From positions 1-11,369 of the forward strand of contig JBNLVK010000266.1 in assembly GCA_050618055.1 (NCBI GenBank): DNA of 11,369 nt, given 5' to 3'. The notes below the pieces were generated by a model. It made no database searches. It had not been told where the DNA came from and saw nothing but the letters and a program-made list of their open reading frames with translations. Shown in pieces: positions 1 to 6,477 of the stretch (within the stretch, counting starts at the first letter, position 1; each line of letters begins with the position of its first letter). Both the position numbers and the translations under genes were made by a program. This DNA is from CALDCK01 sp050618055. Lineage in GTDB: Bacteria > Myxococcota_A > UBA9160 > SMWR01.

Positions 1-180
1 ATCGAGGCCCACCGGGTCGACTCAGCCGGCATCTTCCACATGGGAAAGAGCCCCGACGGCTACGAGGGCGTGAAGAGCTTCCTCGAGAAGCGTCCCGCCG
101 CGTTCCCCATGAAGGTCTCGAACGACATGCCGCCCTGGTTCCCCTGGTGGAAGGAGCGCAAGTTCGAGGGCATTCCCTAG
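1..180 (+). CDS. Enoyl-CoA hydratase/isomerase (crotonase) family protein, C-terminal end
   Basis: Only the last 59 codons are present; the frame is open from the first base of the window to a TAG at 178-180, so the gene begins outside. The residues resemble the C-terminal tail of crotonase-fold acyl-CoA enzymes: a helix of the form SPDGYEGVKSFLEKRPAAF followed by a tail rich in Pro and Trp (MPPWFPWW). In this family the segment EG(V/I)xxFLEKRxPxF closes the fold near the trimer interface. Such enzymes hydrate or isomerise acyl-CoA thioesters in the cytoplasm; catalytic residues lie upstream and cannot be checked. The gene points towards the transporter gene and shares its stop position with it. 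It has no evident link with the glycan genes and probably belongs to an unrelated lipid or CoA operon. The family call is fairly safe from the tail, the exact substrate is not. Confidence 0.72.
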   Translation: MEAHRVDSAGIFHMGKSPDGYEGVKSFLEKRPAAFPMKVSNDMPPWFPWWKERKFEGIP

Positions 181-1046
181 CGGGCGGCGGCGCGCTCCCG
201 CGCCCGGCCCGCCAGCGCGATGCCGGCCAGAACCGCGACGCCGCCCAGCGCCTGGACGGCGCCGACCGGCTCGTCGAGGATCGCCCAGGCGAGCACGGCC
301 GCCCCCAGCGGCTGGCCGAGCAGTCCGACGCTCGCCAGCGTGGCCGGCAGGAAGCGCAGCGCCCAGACGATGCCGAACACGCCGACGAGCTGGCTCACCA
401 CCGCGGCCGTCAGCATCACCGCCCAGGAGTGGGCGGGAAAGCCGCGGAACGGATCGCCGTTCGCGAGCGCCGCCAGTCCGAGCACCGCGGCGGCCCCGAA
501 GGTCATGGCATAGAGGCCGGAGAAGACGTCGATCTCGCGGCGCGCCTCGCCCATCACCAGCAGGTAGGCGGCGTAGAAGAGGGACGCGGCGATGGCGAGC
601 AGCATGCCGCGCAGGTCGTCGGCGCCGCCGCCGGGCTCGCCCAGCAGCACCACCGTGCCGAGCAGCGCCAGCGCCGCGCCGGCCACGAAGGCCCGGTGCA
701 GCCGCTCGCCGCGCACGAAGCGCGCGAACAGGCCCACGTGCACGGGGGTCAGGTTCACCAGCAGCGTGGCCGTGGCGACCGTGGTGAGCATGATCGAGGT
801 CTGCCACAGCGCGATGTCGCTGCCGAAGCAGGCGCCCGACGCGAACGCCAGCCAGGCCGCACGACCGCGCAGGCGCAGCGCCGGCCGGCGCAGGGCCACC
901 CACGCCGTCAGCAGCACCGCCGCGAACGACATGCGGTAGAAGCCGACCACCACCGGCGGCGCCGGCTGGGCGAGCCGGACGAAGATGCCCGCGAACGCGA
1001 TGGCCAGGATCGCGACCGGGAAGATCAGCCAGGCGATGCGAGGCAG
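177..1046 (-). CDS. EamA/DMT-family transporter (CTG start proposed)
   Basis: Predicted inner-membrane permease of the drug/metabolite transporter superfamily, about 289 residues, the usual size for a ten-helix, two-EamA-repeat protein. Repeat one covers roughly residues 5-140 and repeat two roughly 150-280. Typical signs are a first helix ending in FVRLA, then PPVVVGFYRMSFA, and a helix around TVATATLLVNLTPV. The first ATG/GTG/TTG in frame is a GTG at 953, which would delete the first membrane helix. Upstream the frame stays open to the phosphatase stop at 1059-1061. A CTG at 1046-1044 has a GGAG at 1055-1052 with 5-nt spacing and gives MPRIAWLIFPVAILAIAFAG, a proper first helix. I therefore place the start there; if CTG is not used, the gene is N-terminally broken. 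It is the third gene of the minus-strand operon, 12 bp behind the phosphatase. Substrate unknown; metabolite or amino-acid export is common in the family. Confidence 0.85.
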   Translation of the reverse strand: MPRIAWLIFPVAILAIAFAGIFVRLAQPAPPVVVGFYRMSFAAVLLTAWVALRRPALRLRGRAAWLAFASGACFGSDIALWQTSIMLTTVATATLLVNLTPVHVGLFARFVRGERLHRAFVAGAALALLGTVVLLGEPGGGADDLRGMLLAIAASLFYAAYLLVMGEARREIDVFSGLYAMTFGAAAVLGLAALANGDPFRGFPAHSWAVMLTAAVVSQLVGVFGIVWALRFLPATLASVGLLGQPLGAAVLAWAILDEPVGAVQALGGVAVLAGIALAGRARERAAAR

Positions 1047-1051
1047 AGGCG

Positions 1052-1055
1052 CTCC
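1052..1055 (-). promoter_or_regulatory. Shine-Dalgarno-like site deciding a CTG start
   Basis: On the minus strand GGAG lies 5 nt before a CTG (1046-1044) and just after the TAG stop (1061-1059) of the phosphatase gene. No ATG, GTG or TTG occurs in frame between that stop and the GTG at 953. The spacing fits ribosome binding, and the stop immediately upstream would allow translational coupling. Placement is inferred from sequence only. Confidence 0.5.
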
Positions 1056-1058
1056 GGG

Positions 1059-3380
1059 CTAGGAGCCGGAAGCTTCGTGGCTTCCTCCGGCCGCGGCAAG
1101 CGCCGCGCGGGCAAAGCCGGCGATTCCCGTGTCGGGCCAGTCGGTGGCGATGCCCAGCAGCTCGGCCAGCGCCCGGGGAACGCCGCGCAGGTGGGGCGTG
1201 CCGTCGATCCGACCCGGCGGGATGCCCGGGCCCACCGCCACGAAGAAGGCGTCCTCCGAGTGCTCCATCGCCGTTCGGATGCCGTGGTCCGACATGACGA
1301 TCAGCACGTCGTCGGCGTCGAGCGCCGCGTCGACCTCGCCGAGGCGCGCGTCGATGTAGCGGTAGACGTCGTAGAGCAGGCGCCCGCCGTCGTCGCGACC
1401 GTCCGTCGCGGTCTCGGCGTAGTTCGCGTGGGTGAGGATGTCGAGGGGCTCGATGCGCACCACCACCAGGTCGTGCTCGGCCTGGTGGGCCAGGTCGCGG
1501 GTGGCGTCGAGCTCGGCGGCGATGGTGCGGACGTAGAGCGCGTCGCGCGGGCTCGACTGCTCGGCCCGGGCCAGCAGCGGGTAGAGCCGGCGCTCCCCGG
1601 CGTCGAGCGGTCGGCTGGCCCGGCCGATGGGTACGCGGCCGTGGGCGCCGTGGGGTCCCGACACCTCGCCGTGACGCCCGGCGCGGATGCCGCCGTGGGA
1701 GAGCAGCAGGTTCGCCGCGCTGCGATCGCCGGTGCCGACGCGCGAGAACAGGTCGTCGCTCTCGGGGAGCACGTAGCGCAGCGCCTCGAACGGGTTGTCG
1801 CCGACCGAGGCCAGCCCCGCCAGCTCGACGCCCATGCGGTGCACGAGCCCCAGCACCGACGCGTCGCCGCGCCGGCCGGGCCACACCAGCGCCTCGAGCG
1901 CGGCGGCGGTGAGCGGCGGATCGCTGGTGAGTACCGCGCGCGTCCCGCTGGCGCGCAGCGCGTCCAGCACCGGCAGCTCGCCGCGGGCGCGCAGGTGGTT
2001 CACGATCGGCCAGTCGCCGCAGTCGAGCAGCACCAGGGCGACGCGCCTGCGTCCGTCGGCGTCGCGGCGCGTGCGGACGTGGGGCGGCGCCGGCGGCTTC
2101 GCCTCGCTGCCGGCTGCGACCTCGACGCTGCGCTCGGCGCCGGCGCGCGGCTGGATCGTGCCCGACGCGAGCACCCCGTCGCCCCTGCGCAGCACCCAGC
2201 GCTGCGGGATCTCGCCCTCGCTGCGCGTCACCGCCACCTCGCCGCCGGCCGGAACCGGGATGCGCTGGTAGGCGGCGTCGGCCGGCGCGTCCGCGTCCGG
2301 CGACAGCCACAGCTCGCTGCCGGCGGCGGCGCCGTCGATGCGGAAGCGCAGCCGACCCCGCCGCGCCTCGGCCGGGGCGCGGGCCAGGTGTTCGCGCCGC
2401 TCCGCGCGCAGCAGCTCGTCGCGCGAGAGCCCGTCGAGCCCCAGCTCCGGCTGGTGGCGGTCGAAGGCGGACAGCGCCTCGTCGAAGCGTCCGGCGTTCG
2501 TCAGCGTGAGGATGAAGCGGACGGCCAGCCCCTCGCGCAGCTTCTTCTCCGCGAGTCCCTCGGTCTCGGCGAGCGAGCGCGCGAGCAGCGCCAGGATCGG
2601 CGTGTCCGGATCGGCCAGACCGGCGATGGAGAGCGCCAGGGCGTAGCGCGCGCGCACCACCGCGGGCTCGCCGCCGGCCCGCTGCCAGGCGTCGCGCGCC
2701 TGACGGGCCGCCGCCACGTCGTCGTCCAGGGCGTGGGCCGTGAGCTTCGTGTCGTACCAGTGGGCCAGCGCCTCGCCGCCGGCGTCGGCCGGGGGCGTCG
2801 CCAGCGTGCGCAGTGCACCGGGCGCGTCGCCGCGTCGCAGCTGGCGCCGGGCCAGCAGGGCGCGGCCGAAGGCGGCGGCGTCACCGGTGGCCGGCAGCTC
2901 GCGGGCCAGGCTCTCGATCACCCGCTCCTCGGGCTCCACCGCGGCGCGCAGGTCCAGCTCGAGCGCCAGCAGCCCCGGATCCCGCGCGTTCTCCCGGCGC
3001 ACGCTGCGCACCAGCGCCGCGGCGTGCTCCGCGTGTCCCCGGGCCGCCAGGTCGCGCGCCGCCAGCGCGACCAGGTCGGGCGAGGGCCGGTAGTCCGGAT
3101 CTCCGGCGGCGAGGGCGCCGAGCAGGCTCGCGCACTCCGCGTCGCGTCCCGCCGCGTTCAGGGCGCGGCAGCGGCACTCGGCGGCGGCGCGGGCGGTCTC
3201 GCCCGAGCCGGCGAGCCCTTCGGTCAGGCGCAGCGTCCGGGCGAAGTCGCCGGACGCCGCCGCGTCGCAGGCCTGCATGGCGGTGAGCTGCGCGCGTGTC
3301 TCGCGGATCGAGACGGTGCCGATGCCGGCCAGGGCCAGCAGCGCGGCCAGCGCCAGCGTGCGCCGGGCGACGGGGCTCAC
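1059..3380 (-). CDS. Membrane-anchored alkaline-phosphatase-superfamily hydrolase with helical-repeat N-terminus
   Basis: Predicted 773-residue protein. Residues 4-30 form a basic segment plus one hydrophobic helix (RRTLALAALLALAGIGTV), so the rest probably faces the periplasm. Residues about 35-350 are Ala/Leu/Arg-rich amphipathic helices that look like TPR-type repeats. Residues about 360-440 look beta-rich, and 445-770 form the catalytic domain. It retains a full two-metal ligand set for the phosphodiesterase/phosphatase branch: D453 (LLDCGDW), nucleophile T491 (PPLTAAALEAL), D647 and H651 (DILTHANY), D698-H699 (MSDHGI) and H730 (GTPHLRG). The enzyme should hydrolyse or transfer phosphoesters, substrate unknown. 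The GTG start at 3380 overlaps the lipoprotein stop as GTGA; a G-rich run sits 6 nt upstream. The long open frame extending further upstream is only antisense/shadow to the lipoprotein gene. Alternatives are a phosphoglycerol- or phosphoethanolamine-transferase-like role on a surface glycan. The family is secure, the role is not. Confidence 0.88.
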   Translation of the reverse strand: MSPVARRTLALAALLALAGIGTVSIRETRAQLTAMQACDAAASGDFARTLRLTEGLAGSGETARAAAECRCRALNAAGRDAECASLLGALAAGDPDYRPSPDLVALAARDLAARGHAEHAAALVRSVRRENARDPGLLALELDLRAAVEPEERVIESLARELPATGDAAAFGRALLARRQLRRGDAPGALRTLATPPADAGGEALAHWYDTKLTAHALDDDVAAARQARDAWQRAGGEPAVVRARYALALSIAGLADPDTPILALLARSLAETEGLAEKKLREGLAVRFILTLTNAGRFDEALSAFDRHQPELGLDGLSRDELLRAERREHLARAPAEARRGRLRFRIDGAAAGSELWLSPDADAPADAAYQRIPVPAGGEVAVTRSEGEIPQRWVLRRGDGVLASGTIQPRAGAERSVEVAAGSEAKPPAPPHVRTRRDADGRRRVALVLLDCGDWPIVNHLRARGELPVLDALRASGTRAVLTSDPPLTAAALEALVWPGRRGDASVLGLVHRMGVELAGLASVGDNPFEALRYVLPESDDLFSRVGTGDRSAANLLLSHGGIRAGRHGEVSGPHGAHGRVPIGRASRPLDAGERRLYPLLARAEQSSPRDALYVRTIAAELDATRDLAHQAEHDLVVVRIEPLDILTHANYAETATDGRDDGGRLLYDVYRYIDARLGEVDAALDADDVLIVMSDHGIRTAMEHSEDAFFVAVGPGIPPGRIDGTPHLRGVPRALAELLGIATDWPDTGIAGFARAALAAAGGSHEASGS

Positions 3381-4582
3381 GAGTCGCCCCCGGCGTCGTG
3401 CAGCAGCTCGACGTCCACCAGGACGGCGTCGTCCCCCTCGGCCCGCGCGGCCCGCGCCACCCAGCGTCGCCAGGGCCAGTCGGCCGCGTGAGACGCACCC
3501 GCCTGCTGGAGCGCCGTCAGCTCGCGGTCCGCTTCGGCGAGGCGCGCGAAGTCGATCTCGACGCGCCCGGCCGCGTTCGTCACCACGGGCGTGGCGAGGG
3601 GGCCGGGCGCGAGGGCGTGGGCCAGGCTCTCGCCGTTCCAGCCCAGCACCAGCGCGCGTTCGCCGACCACCAGGCACGGCGCCAGCTCCGGCAGCAGGTT
3701 CAGGTCGGGCAGGCACACGCCGGGCTGGCCGTGGAAGGAGGCCTCCTGCCGGTGCACCGGCCAGCGGCTCTCCACGTCGTCGAGGAAGCGCTCCGACGCG
3801 GAGCGCGCGGCGAAGGCCATGCGCACGCCCAGCGCGGCGGCCACCCGCGGCATCTCGCGGCCCGGCGCCGGCGGATAGAGGGCGAACTCCCAACTGCCGT
3901 CGAGCAGGGTCGACGACAGCAGCTCGCCGCGCAGGCGGAAGAGCTCGTCGGCCTGGCCCCCCTCGGCCACCAGCGCGGCCAGGTCGAGGCCCTCGCTGCG
4001 GATGCGCGCGTGCAGCACCGGGTCGCGGCCCACGAGCACCGGCGCGCCGGCCTCGGCGTCGCCGGGCAGCAGGCTCGCCAGCTTCGGGCTCGTGGCGGCG
4101 TCGGGCCAGCGGACGTGCAGGCGCGTGCGATCGCCCTGCTCGCGGGCGGTGACCAGCACGCGTGGTCCGTCGCCCGCCCGTCCGTCGCCCACCCGTCGGT
4201 CGCCCACCGGAAGGGCCAGGGCCAGGTCCGCGTCGCCGCGGTAGCGGCGCAGTCCGGCGACGGCTTCCGTGTCCCCGGCGCAGCCGATCGCTCCGGCCAG
4301 GCCGCGGGCGTCCGCCGCGTGGGCCGCGAGCTCGGGGCAGTCGGGCAGCTCGGCCAGCAGCCGCGTCGCGCCGTGCGCCAGCGGGGTTCCCTCCAGCCGG
4401 GCCAGCCGCGCGAGGGTGTCCGTGGCGGCCTCGCGACGGGCCGACAGCAGGGCGCCCGGCGGCCAGCCCGCGTCCGGGGCGTCCGGCGCACGCCCGCACG
4501 CCACGAGCCAGGAGCCCGCGAGAAGGGCCAGCATTCCCGCGGTCGCCAGCGCGACCCGGGCGAGCATTCGTCGGGCGGTCAA
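3377..4582 (-). CDS. Predicted lipoprotein of unknown function (TTG start)
   Basis: I do not recognise a named family. The protein is 401 residues from a TTG at 4582-4580, which has GGGGAG at 4594-4589 with 6-nt spacing; the ATG at 4567 lacks such a site. The TTG start gives an Arg-bearing N-region, a hydrophobic stretch and a lipobox LVAC with C29, so export by Sec and lipid modification are expected. Four further cysteines (in PDCPEL, IGCAGD, GVCLPD and APCLVV) could form periplasmic disulfides. A late segment, LLPELAPCLVVGERALVLGWN, reads like an alternating strand/turn domain, vaguely like DUF3352-type proteins, but this is not firm. Residues about 125-140 hold three VGDxR-like pentapeptide repeats. 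It is the first gene of the minus-strand operon and overlaps the phosphatase gene by 4 bp, which suggests that the two act together at the membrane. It is divergent to the glycan operon. Confidence 0.8.
   Translation of the reverse strand: MTARRMLARVALATAGMLALLAGSWLVACGRAPDAPDAGWPPGALLSARREAATDTLARLARLEGTPLAHGATRLLAELPDCPELAAHAADARGLAGAIGCAGDTEAVAGLRRYRGDADLALALPVGDRRVGDGRAGDGPRVLVTAREQGDRTRLHVRWPDAATSPKLASLLPGDAEAGAPVLVGRDPVLHARIRSEGLDLAALVAEGGQADELFRLRGELLSSTLLDGSWEFALYPPAPGREMPRVAAALGVRMAFAARSASERFLDDVESRWPVHRQEASFHGQPGVCLPDLNLLPELAPCLVVGERALVLGWNGESLAHALAPGPLATPVVTNAAGRVEIDFARLAEADRELTALQQAGASHAADWPWRRWVARAARAEGDDAVLVDVELLHDAGGDS
4164..4208 (-). repeat. Three imperfect 15-bp tandem copies inside the lipoprotein gene
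   Basis: On the plus strand the copies are GGTCCGTCGCCCGCC (4164-4178), CGTCCGTCGCCCACC (4179-4193) and CGTCGGTCGCCCACC (4194-4208). They encode the consecutive pentapeptides VGDRR, VGDGR and AGDGP. The unit is a multiple of three, so copy-number change would keep the frame. This looks like slippage expansion of a surface loop. Confidence 0.85.
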
Positions 4583-4687
4583 CGCGTTCTCCCCAGGAAC
4601 CCATCGGCGAAGGCCGGGCGGGGCTTTAGGCGGTCCGGCTGCGCATCCGTGCTCACGCCCGGGGCGCTGCCTGCCGATGGATCCGGC
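4583..4687. promoter_or_regulatory. Divergent intergenic region between lipoprotein operon and glycan operon
   Basis: This 105-bp gap must carry the promoters for both directions unless the operons start elsewhere. I see no convincing sigma-70 -35/-10 pair on either strand, and the region is GC-rich throughout. A perfect 8-bp inverted pair, CCATCGGC (4601-4608) and GCCGATGG (4673-4680), brackets the middle. GGGGAG at 4589-4594 (minus strand) is the ribosome binding site of the lipoprotein gene. Confidence 0.5.
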
Positions 4688-5497
4688 ATGGCGATGGAGC
4701 AGGCGGCGGGGCCGCCGGTCGAACGCAAGCGCGACCCCCGCCAGGGCGAGGTGGCCTCGCGCCGCGTGGTCGGACTGCGCGTGGACGCCACCGACTACGT
4801 GCACGCGACCGAGACCATCCTGTCCCAGGCGGAGAGCGGCGGGGGCGTGACCTGCATTGCGACGGTGCACATGGTCATGGAGGCCTGCGACGATCCCGGC
4901 TTCCAGCGCCTGGTGAACGCCGCCGACCTGGTCACGCCCGACGGCATGCCGCTGGTGTGGATGCTGCGCGCCCTGGGCGTGGGCGACGCGAAGCGCGTCT
5001 ACGGACCGGACCTCACGCCGCTGGTCTGCGAGGCGGCGGCGCGGCGCGGCGTGCCCGTCGGCTTCTACGGCGGCGACGCAGCGACCCTCGAGGCGCTGGT
5101 CGACCGGCTGCGCGCGCGCTTCCCCGGGCTGCGCATCGACTTCGCCCACAGCCCGCCCTTCCGCGCCCTCACCGTCGAAGAGGACGCCGCGCTCACCGAG
5201 GCGATCATCGACTCGGGCGTGCGCGTGCTGTTCGTGGGACTCGGCTGTCCCAAGCAGGAGCGCTGGATGGCCGCACACCGCGACGCGCTGGACTGCGCGC
5301 TGGTCGGCGTGGGCGCCGCCTTCGACTTCCTGGCCGGCCGCAAGGCGCAGGCGCCGGCCTGGATCCAGCGCGCCGGCCTCGAGTGGCTGTTCCGCCTGCT
5401 CCACGAGCCGCGCCGCCTGTGGCGGCGCTACGCCCGGCACAACCCGCGCTTCGCCTGGCGCGCGCTGCGCCAGCTGGCCGCCGGGAGCGGGGCATGA
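4688..5497 (+). CDS. WecG/TagA/CpsF family glycosyltransferase (GT26)
   Basis: Predicted 269-residue cytoplasmic, membrane-associated glycosyltransferase. The family transfers a sugar, typically N-acetylmannosamine or its uronic acid, to an undecaprenyl-diphosphate-linked sugar as an early step in teichoic acid linkage units or enterobacterial common antigen. Signature motifs occur in order: TPDGMPLVW at 83-91 with D85 at the position of the proposed catalytic base, VGLGCPKQERWM at 183-194, GVGAAFDFLAG at 207-217, and the C-terminal LEWLFRLLHEPRRLWRRY near 231-248. That last segment is the basic region that docks these enzymes to the membrane. Length matches the family. The ATG at 4688 is preferred; an ATG two codons later is possible, and the ribosome binding site is weak for both. 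It leads the five-gene plus-strand operon and overlaps the next gene as ATGA. The exact sugar cannot be read from sequence. Confidence 0.93.
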   Translation: MAMEQAAGPPVERKRDPRQGEVASRRVVGLRVDATDYVHATETILSQAESGGGVTCIATVHMVMEACDDPGFQRLVNAADLVTPDGMPLVWMLRALGVGDAKRVYGPDLTPLVCEAAARRGVPVGFYGGDAATLEALVDRLRARFPGLRIDFAHSPPFRALTVEEDAALTEAIIDSGVRVLFVGLGCPKQERWMAAHRDALDCALVGVGAAFDFLAGRKAQAPAWIQRAGLEWLFRLLHEPRRLWRRYARHNPRFAWRALRQLAAGSGA

Positions 5498-6390
5498 GCC
5501 GGGCCCACGTCTCGATCTGCATTCCCAGCTACCGGCGGCCCGAGGGCCTGTTCGCCCTGCTGGGCGCGCTCGACGGACTGGTCTTCGACGGCGAGACGCC
5601 CGAGATCCAGCTGGTCGTGGTCGACAACGACGCCGAGGGGTCGGCCTGGCCGGTGTGCGAGAACGCGCGCAGCTGGCTGCGCCATCCGCTGCGCTACGTG
5701 GTCGAGAAGCGCAAGGGCATTCCGATCGCGCGCAACGCCGCGGTGGCGGCGGGCAGCGACGCCCAGTGGATCGCCTTCGTCGACGACGACGAGACGCCGG
5801 AGCCGCGCTGGCTCGAGGCGCTGCTGCGCACCCAGCGCGAGTGCGCCGCCGACGTCGTGACCGGACCGGTCGTGCCGCGCTTCGCCGCGGAGCCGCCGCG
5901 CTGGGTGCTGGAGGGCGGCTTCTTCGCGTCGCTCGAGCACGCCACCGGCGAGGTGCTCCACAGCGCGTACACCAACAACGTGCTGGTACGCACCGCCTGC
6001 CTGGACGCGCTGCCGTCGCTGTTCGACGAGCGCTTCCAGCTGGGCGTCGGTGAGGACCGCGAGCTCTTCGAGCGCATTGCCGCGCGCGGCGGTCGCATCG
6101 TCTGGTGCCGGGAGGCACGGGTGTACGAACGGGTGCCGGCCGAGCGCGCCCGGCTGCGCTGGCTGCTGCGCCGCGGCTTCCGCGTGGGCGCCTCGAACAC
6201 CCACATCACCCGCCTGCGCGCCGACGGACCGGTGGCGGGCCGGGTCGCCGCCCACGGCGCCTGGTGCGTGGCCAGGGGGACGGCCCGGGCCGTCGGCGGG
6301 GTCGCCCGCGGCCCGGTCGCCGCGGTGCGCGGCCTCCAGCTGGCCGCCTTCGGCCTGGGGCGCGTCGCCGGGCTCCTCGGCCTGCGCTGA
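5494..6390 (+). CDS. Glycosyltransferase family 2 protein (first of two related copies)
   Basis: Predicted 298-residue inverting glycosyltransferase with a GT-A fold. Residues 5-16 (HVSICIPSYRRP) form the first nucleotide-binding strand and loop, VVVDNDAEGS at 41-50 the second, and GIPIARNAAV at 75-84 the conserved Arg-Asn region. VDDDE at 96-100 carries the metal/nucleotide-sugar DxD site, and GVGEDRELF near 184-192 supplies the acidic residues (E187, D188) expected at the catalytic base position. The C-terminal part is basic then hydrophobic, which suggests association with the inner membrane. The start ATG overlaps the stop of the preceding gene (ATGA) with GGGAG upstream. It probably adds one sugar to the lipid-linked oligosaccharide. 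It is clearly related to the family-2 gene at 7857-8759. Donor and acceptor are unknown. Confidence 0.93.
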   Translation: MSRAHVSICIPSYRRPEGLFALLGALDGLVFDGETPEIQLVVVDNDAEGSAWPVCENARSWLRHPLRYVVEKRKGIPIARNAAVAAGSDAQWIAFVDDDETPEPRWLEALLRTQRECAADVVTGPVVPRFAAEPPRWVLEGGFFASLEHATGEVLHSAYTNNVLVRTACLDALPSLFDERFQLGVGEDRELFERIAARGGRIVWCREARVYERVPAERARLRWLLRRGFRVGASNTHITRLRADGPVAGRVAAHGAWCVARGTARAVGGVARGPVAAVRGLQLAAFGLGRVAGLLGLR

Positions 6391-6393
6391 CTT

Positions 6394-6421
6394 CCCCTGC
6401 AAGTCCGCGCCATTCCAGGGG
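6394..6421 (+). other. Hairpin in the leader before the glycosylphosphotransferase gene
   Basis: CCCCTG (6394-6399) and CAGGGG (6416-6421) pair perfectly around a 16-nt loop and are followed by TTCTT. A competing pairing, GCAAG (6399-6403) with CTTGC (6424-6428), overlaps it. This could be a weak partial terminator, an attenuator-like switch or an RNA-stability element. The stem is only 6 bp, so chance is not excluded. Confidence 0.35.
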
Positions 6422-6440
6422 TTCTTGCCTCAAGGCGAGG

Positions 6441-6452
6441 GGCCGATCGGCC
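6441..6452. repeat. 12-bp perfect palindrome in the leader
   Basis: GGCCGATCGGCC is a perfect palindrome located 25 bp before the preferred GTG start at 6478 and directly before an alternative ATG at 6454. It could be an operator. Palindromes of this size are expected several times by chance in 11 kb of such GC-rich DNA, so only its location between genes makes it notable. Confidence 0.4.
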
Positions 6453-6465
6453 GATGCACGGAGGC

Positions 6466-6470
6466 GGAGG
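6466..6470 (+). promoter_or_regulatory. Shine-Dalgarno site deciding a GTG start
   Basis: GGAGG lies 7 nt before GTG 6478 and sits in a purine-rich run (6461-6474). The rival in-frame ATG at 6454 has a poorer, more distant purine run (6437-6442) interrupted by the palindrome. This favours the GTG start for the polyprenyl glycosylphosphotransferase. Confidence 0.6.
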
Positions 6471-6477
6471 GGAGACC

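Noticed and set aside
444..462. Inverted repeat GAACGG/CCGTTC with a 4-nt loop inside the transporter gene
   Set aside because: It is a short stem within a coding region with no T-tract; chance palindromes of this size are expected here.
22..2310. 762-codon minus-strand open frame overlapping the phosphatase and transporter genes
   Set aside because: Composition is dominated by Arg, Ala and Gly with no domain; it is a shifted-frame shadow of the real minus-strand genes.
147..3491. Very long plus-strand open frame (over 1,000 codons) opposite the transporter and phosphatase genes
   Set aside because: It is antisense to two well-supported genes, is extremely rich in Arg, Gly, Ala and Gln, and has no recognisable motif. 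Long spurious frames are expected in DNA of this GC content.
3381..4604. N-terminal extension of the phosphatase frame beyond GTG 3380
   Set aside because: The extension overlaps the entire lipoprotein gene in another frame, has low-complexity composition, and the signal anchor directly follows GTG 3380.
4620..4640. Minus-strand TAAAGC as a -10 box
   Set aside because: It matches TATAAT at only three positions and has no -35 element at a suitable distance.
6398..6414. Sigma-54-like promoter on the minus strand (TGGCGC and TTGCA boxes)
   Set aside because: The spacing between GG and GC is 9 nt instead of 10, and it would fire antisense into the GT2 gene.
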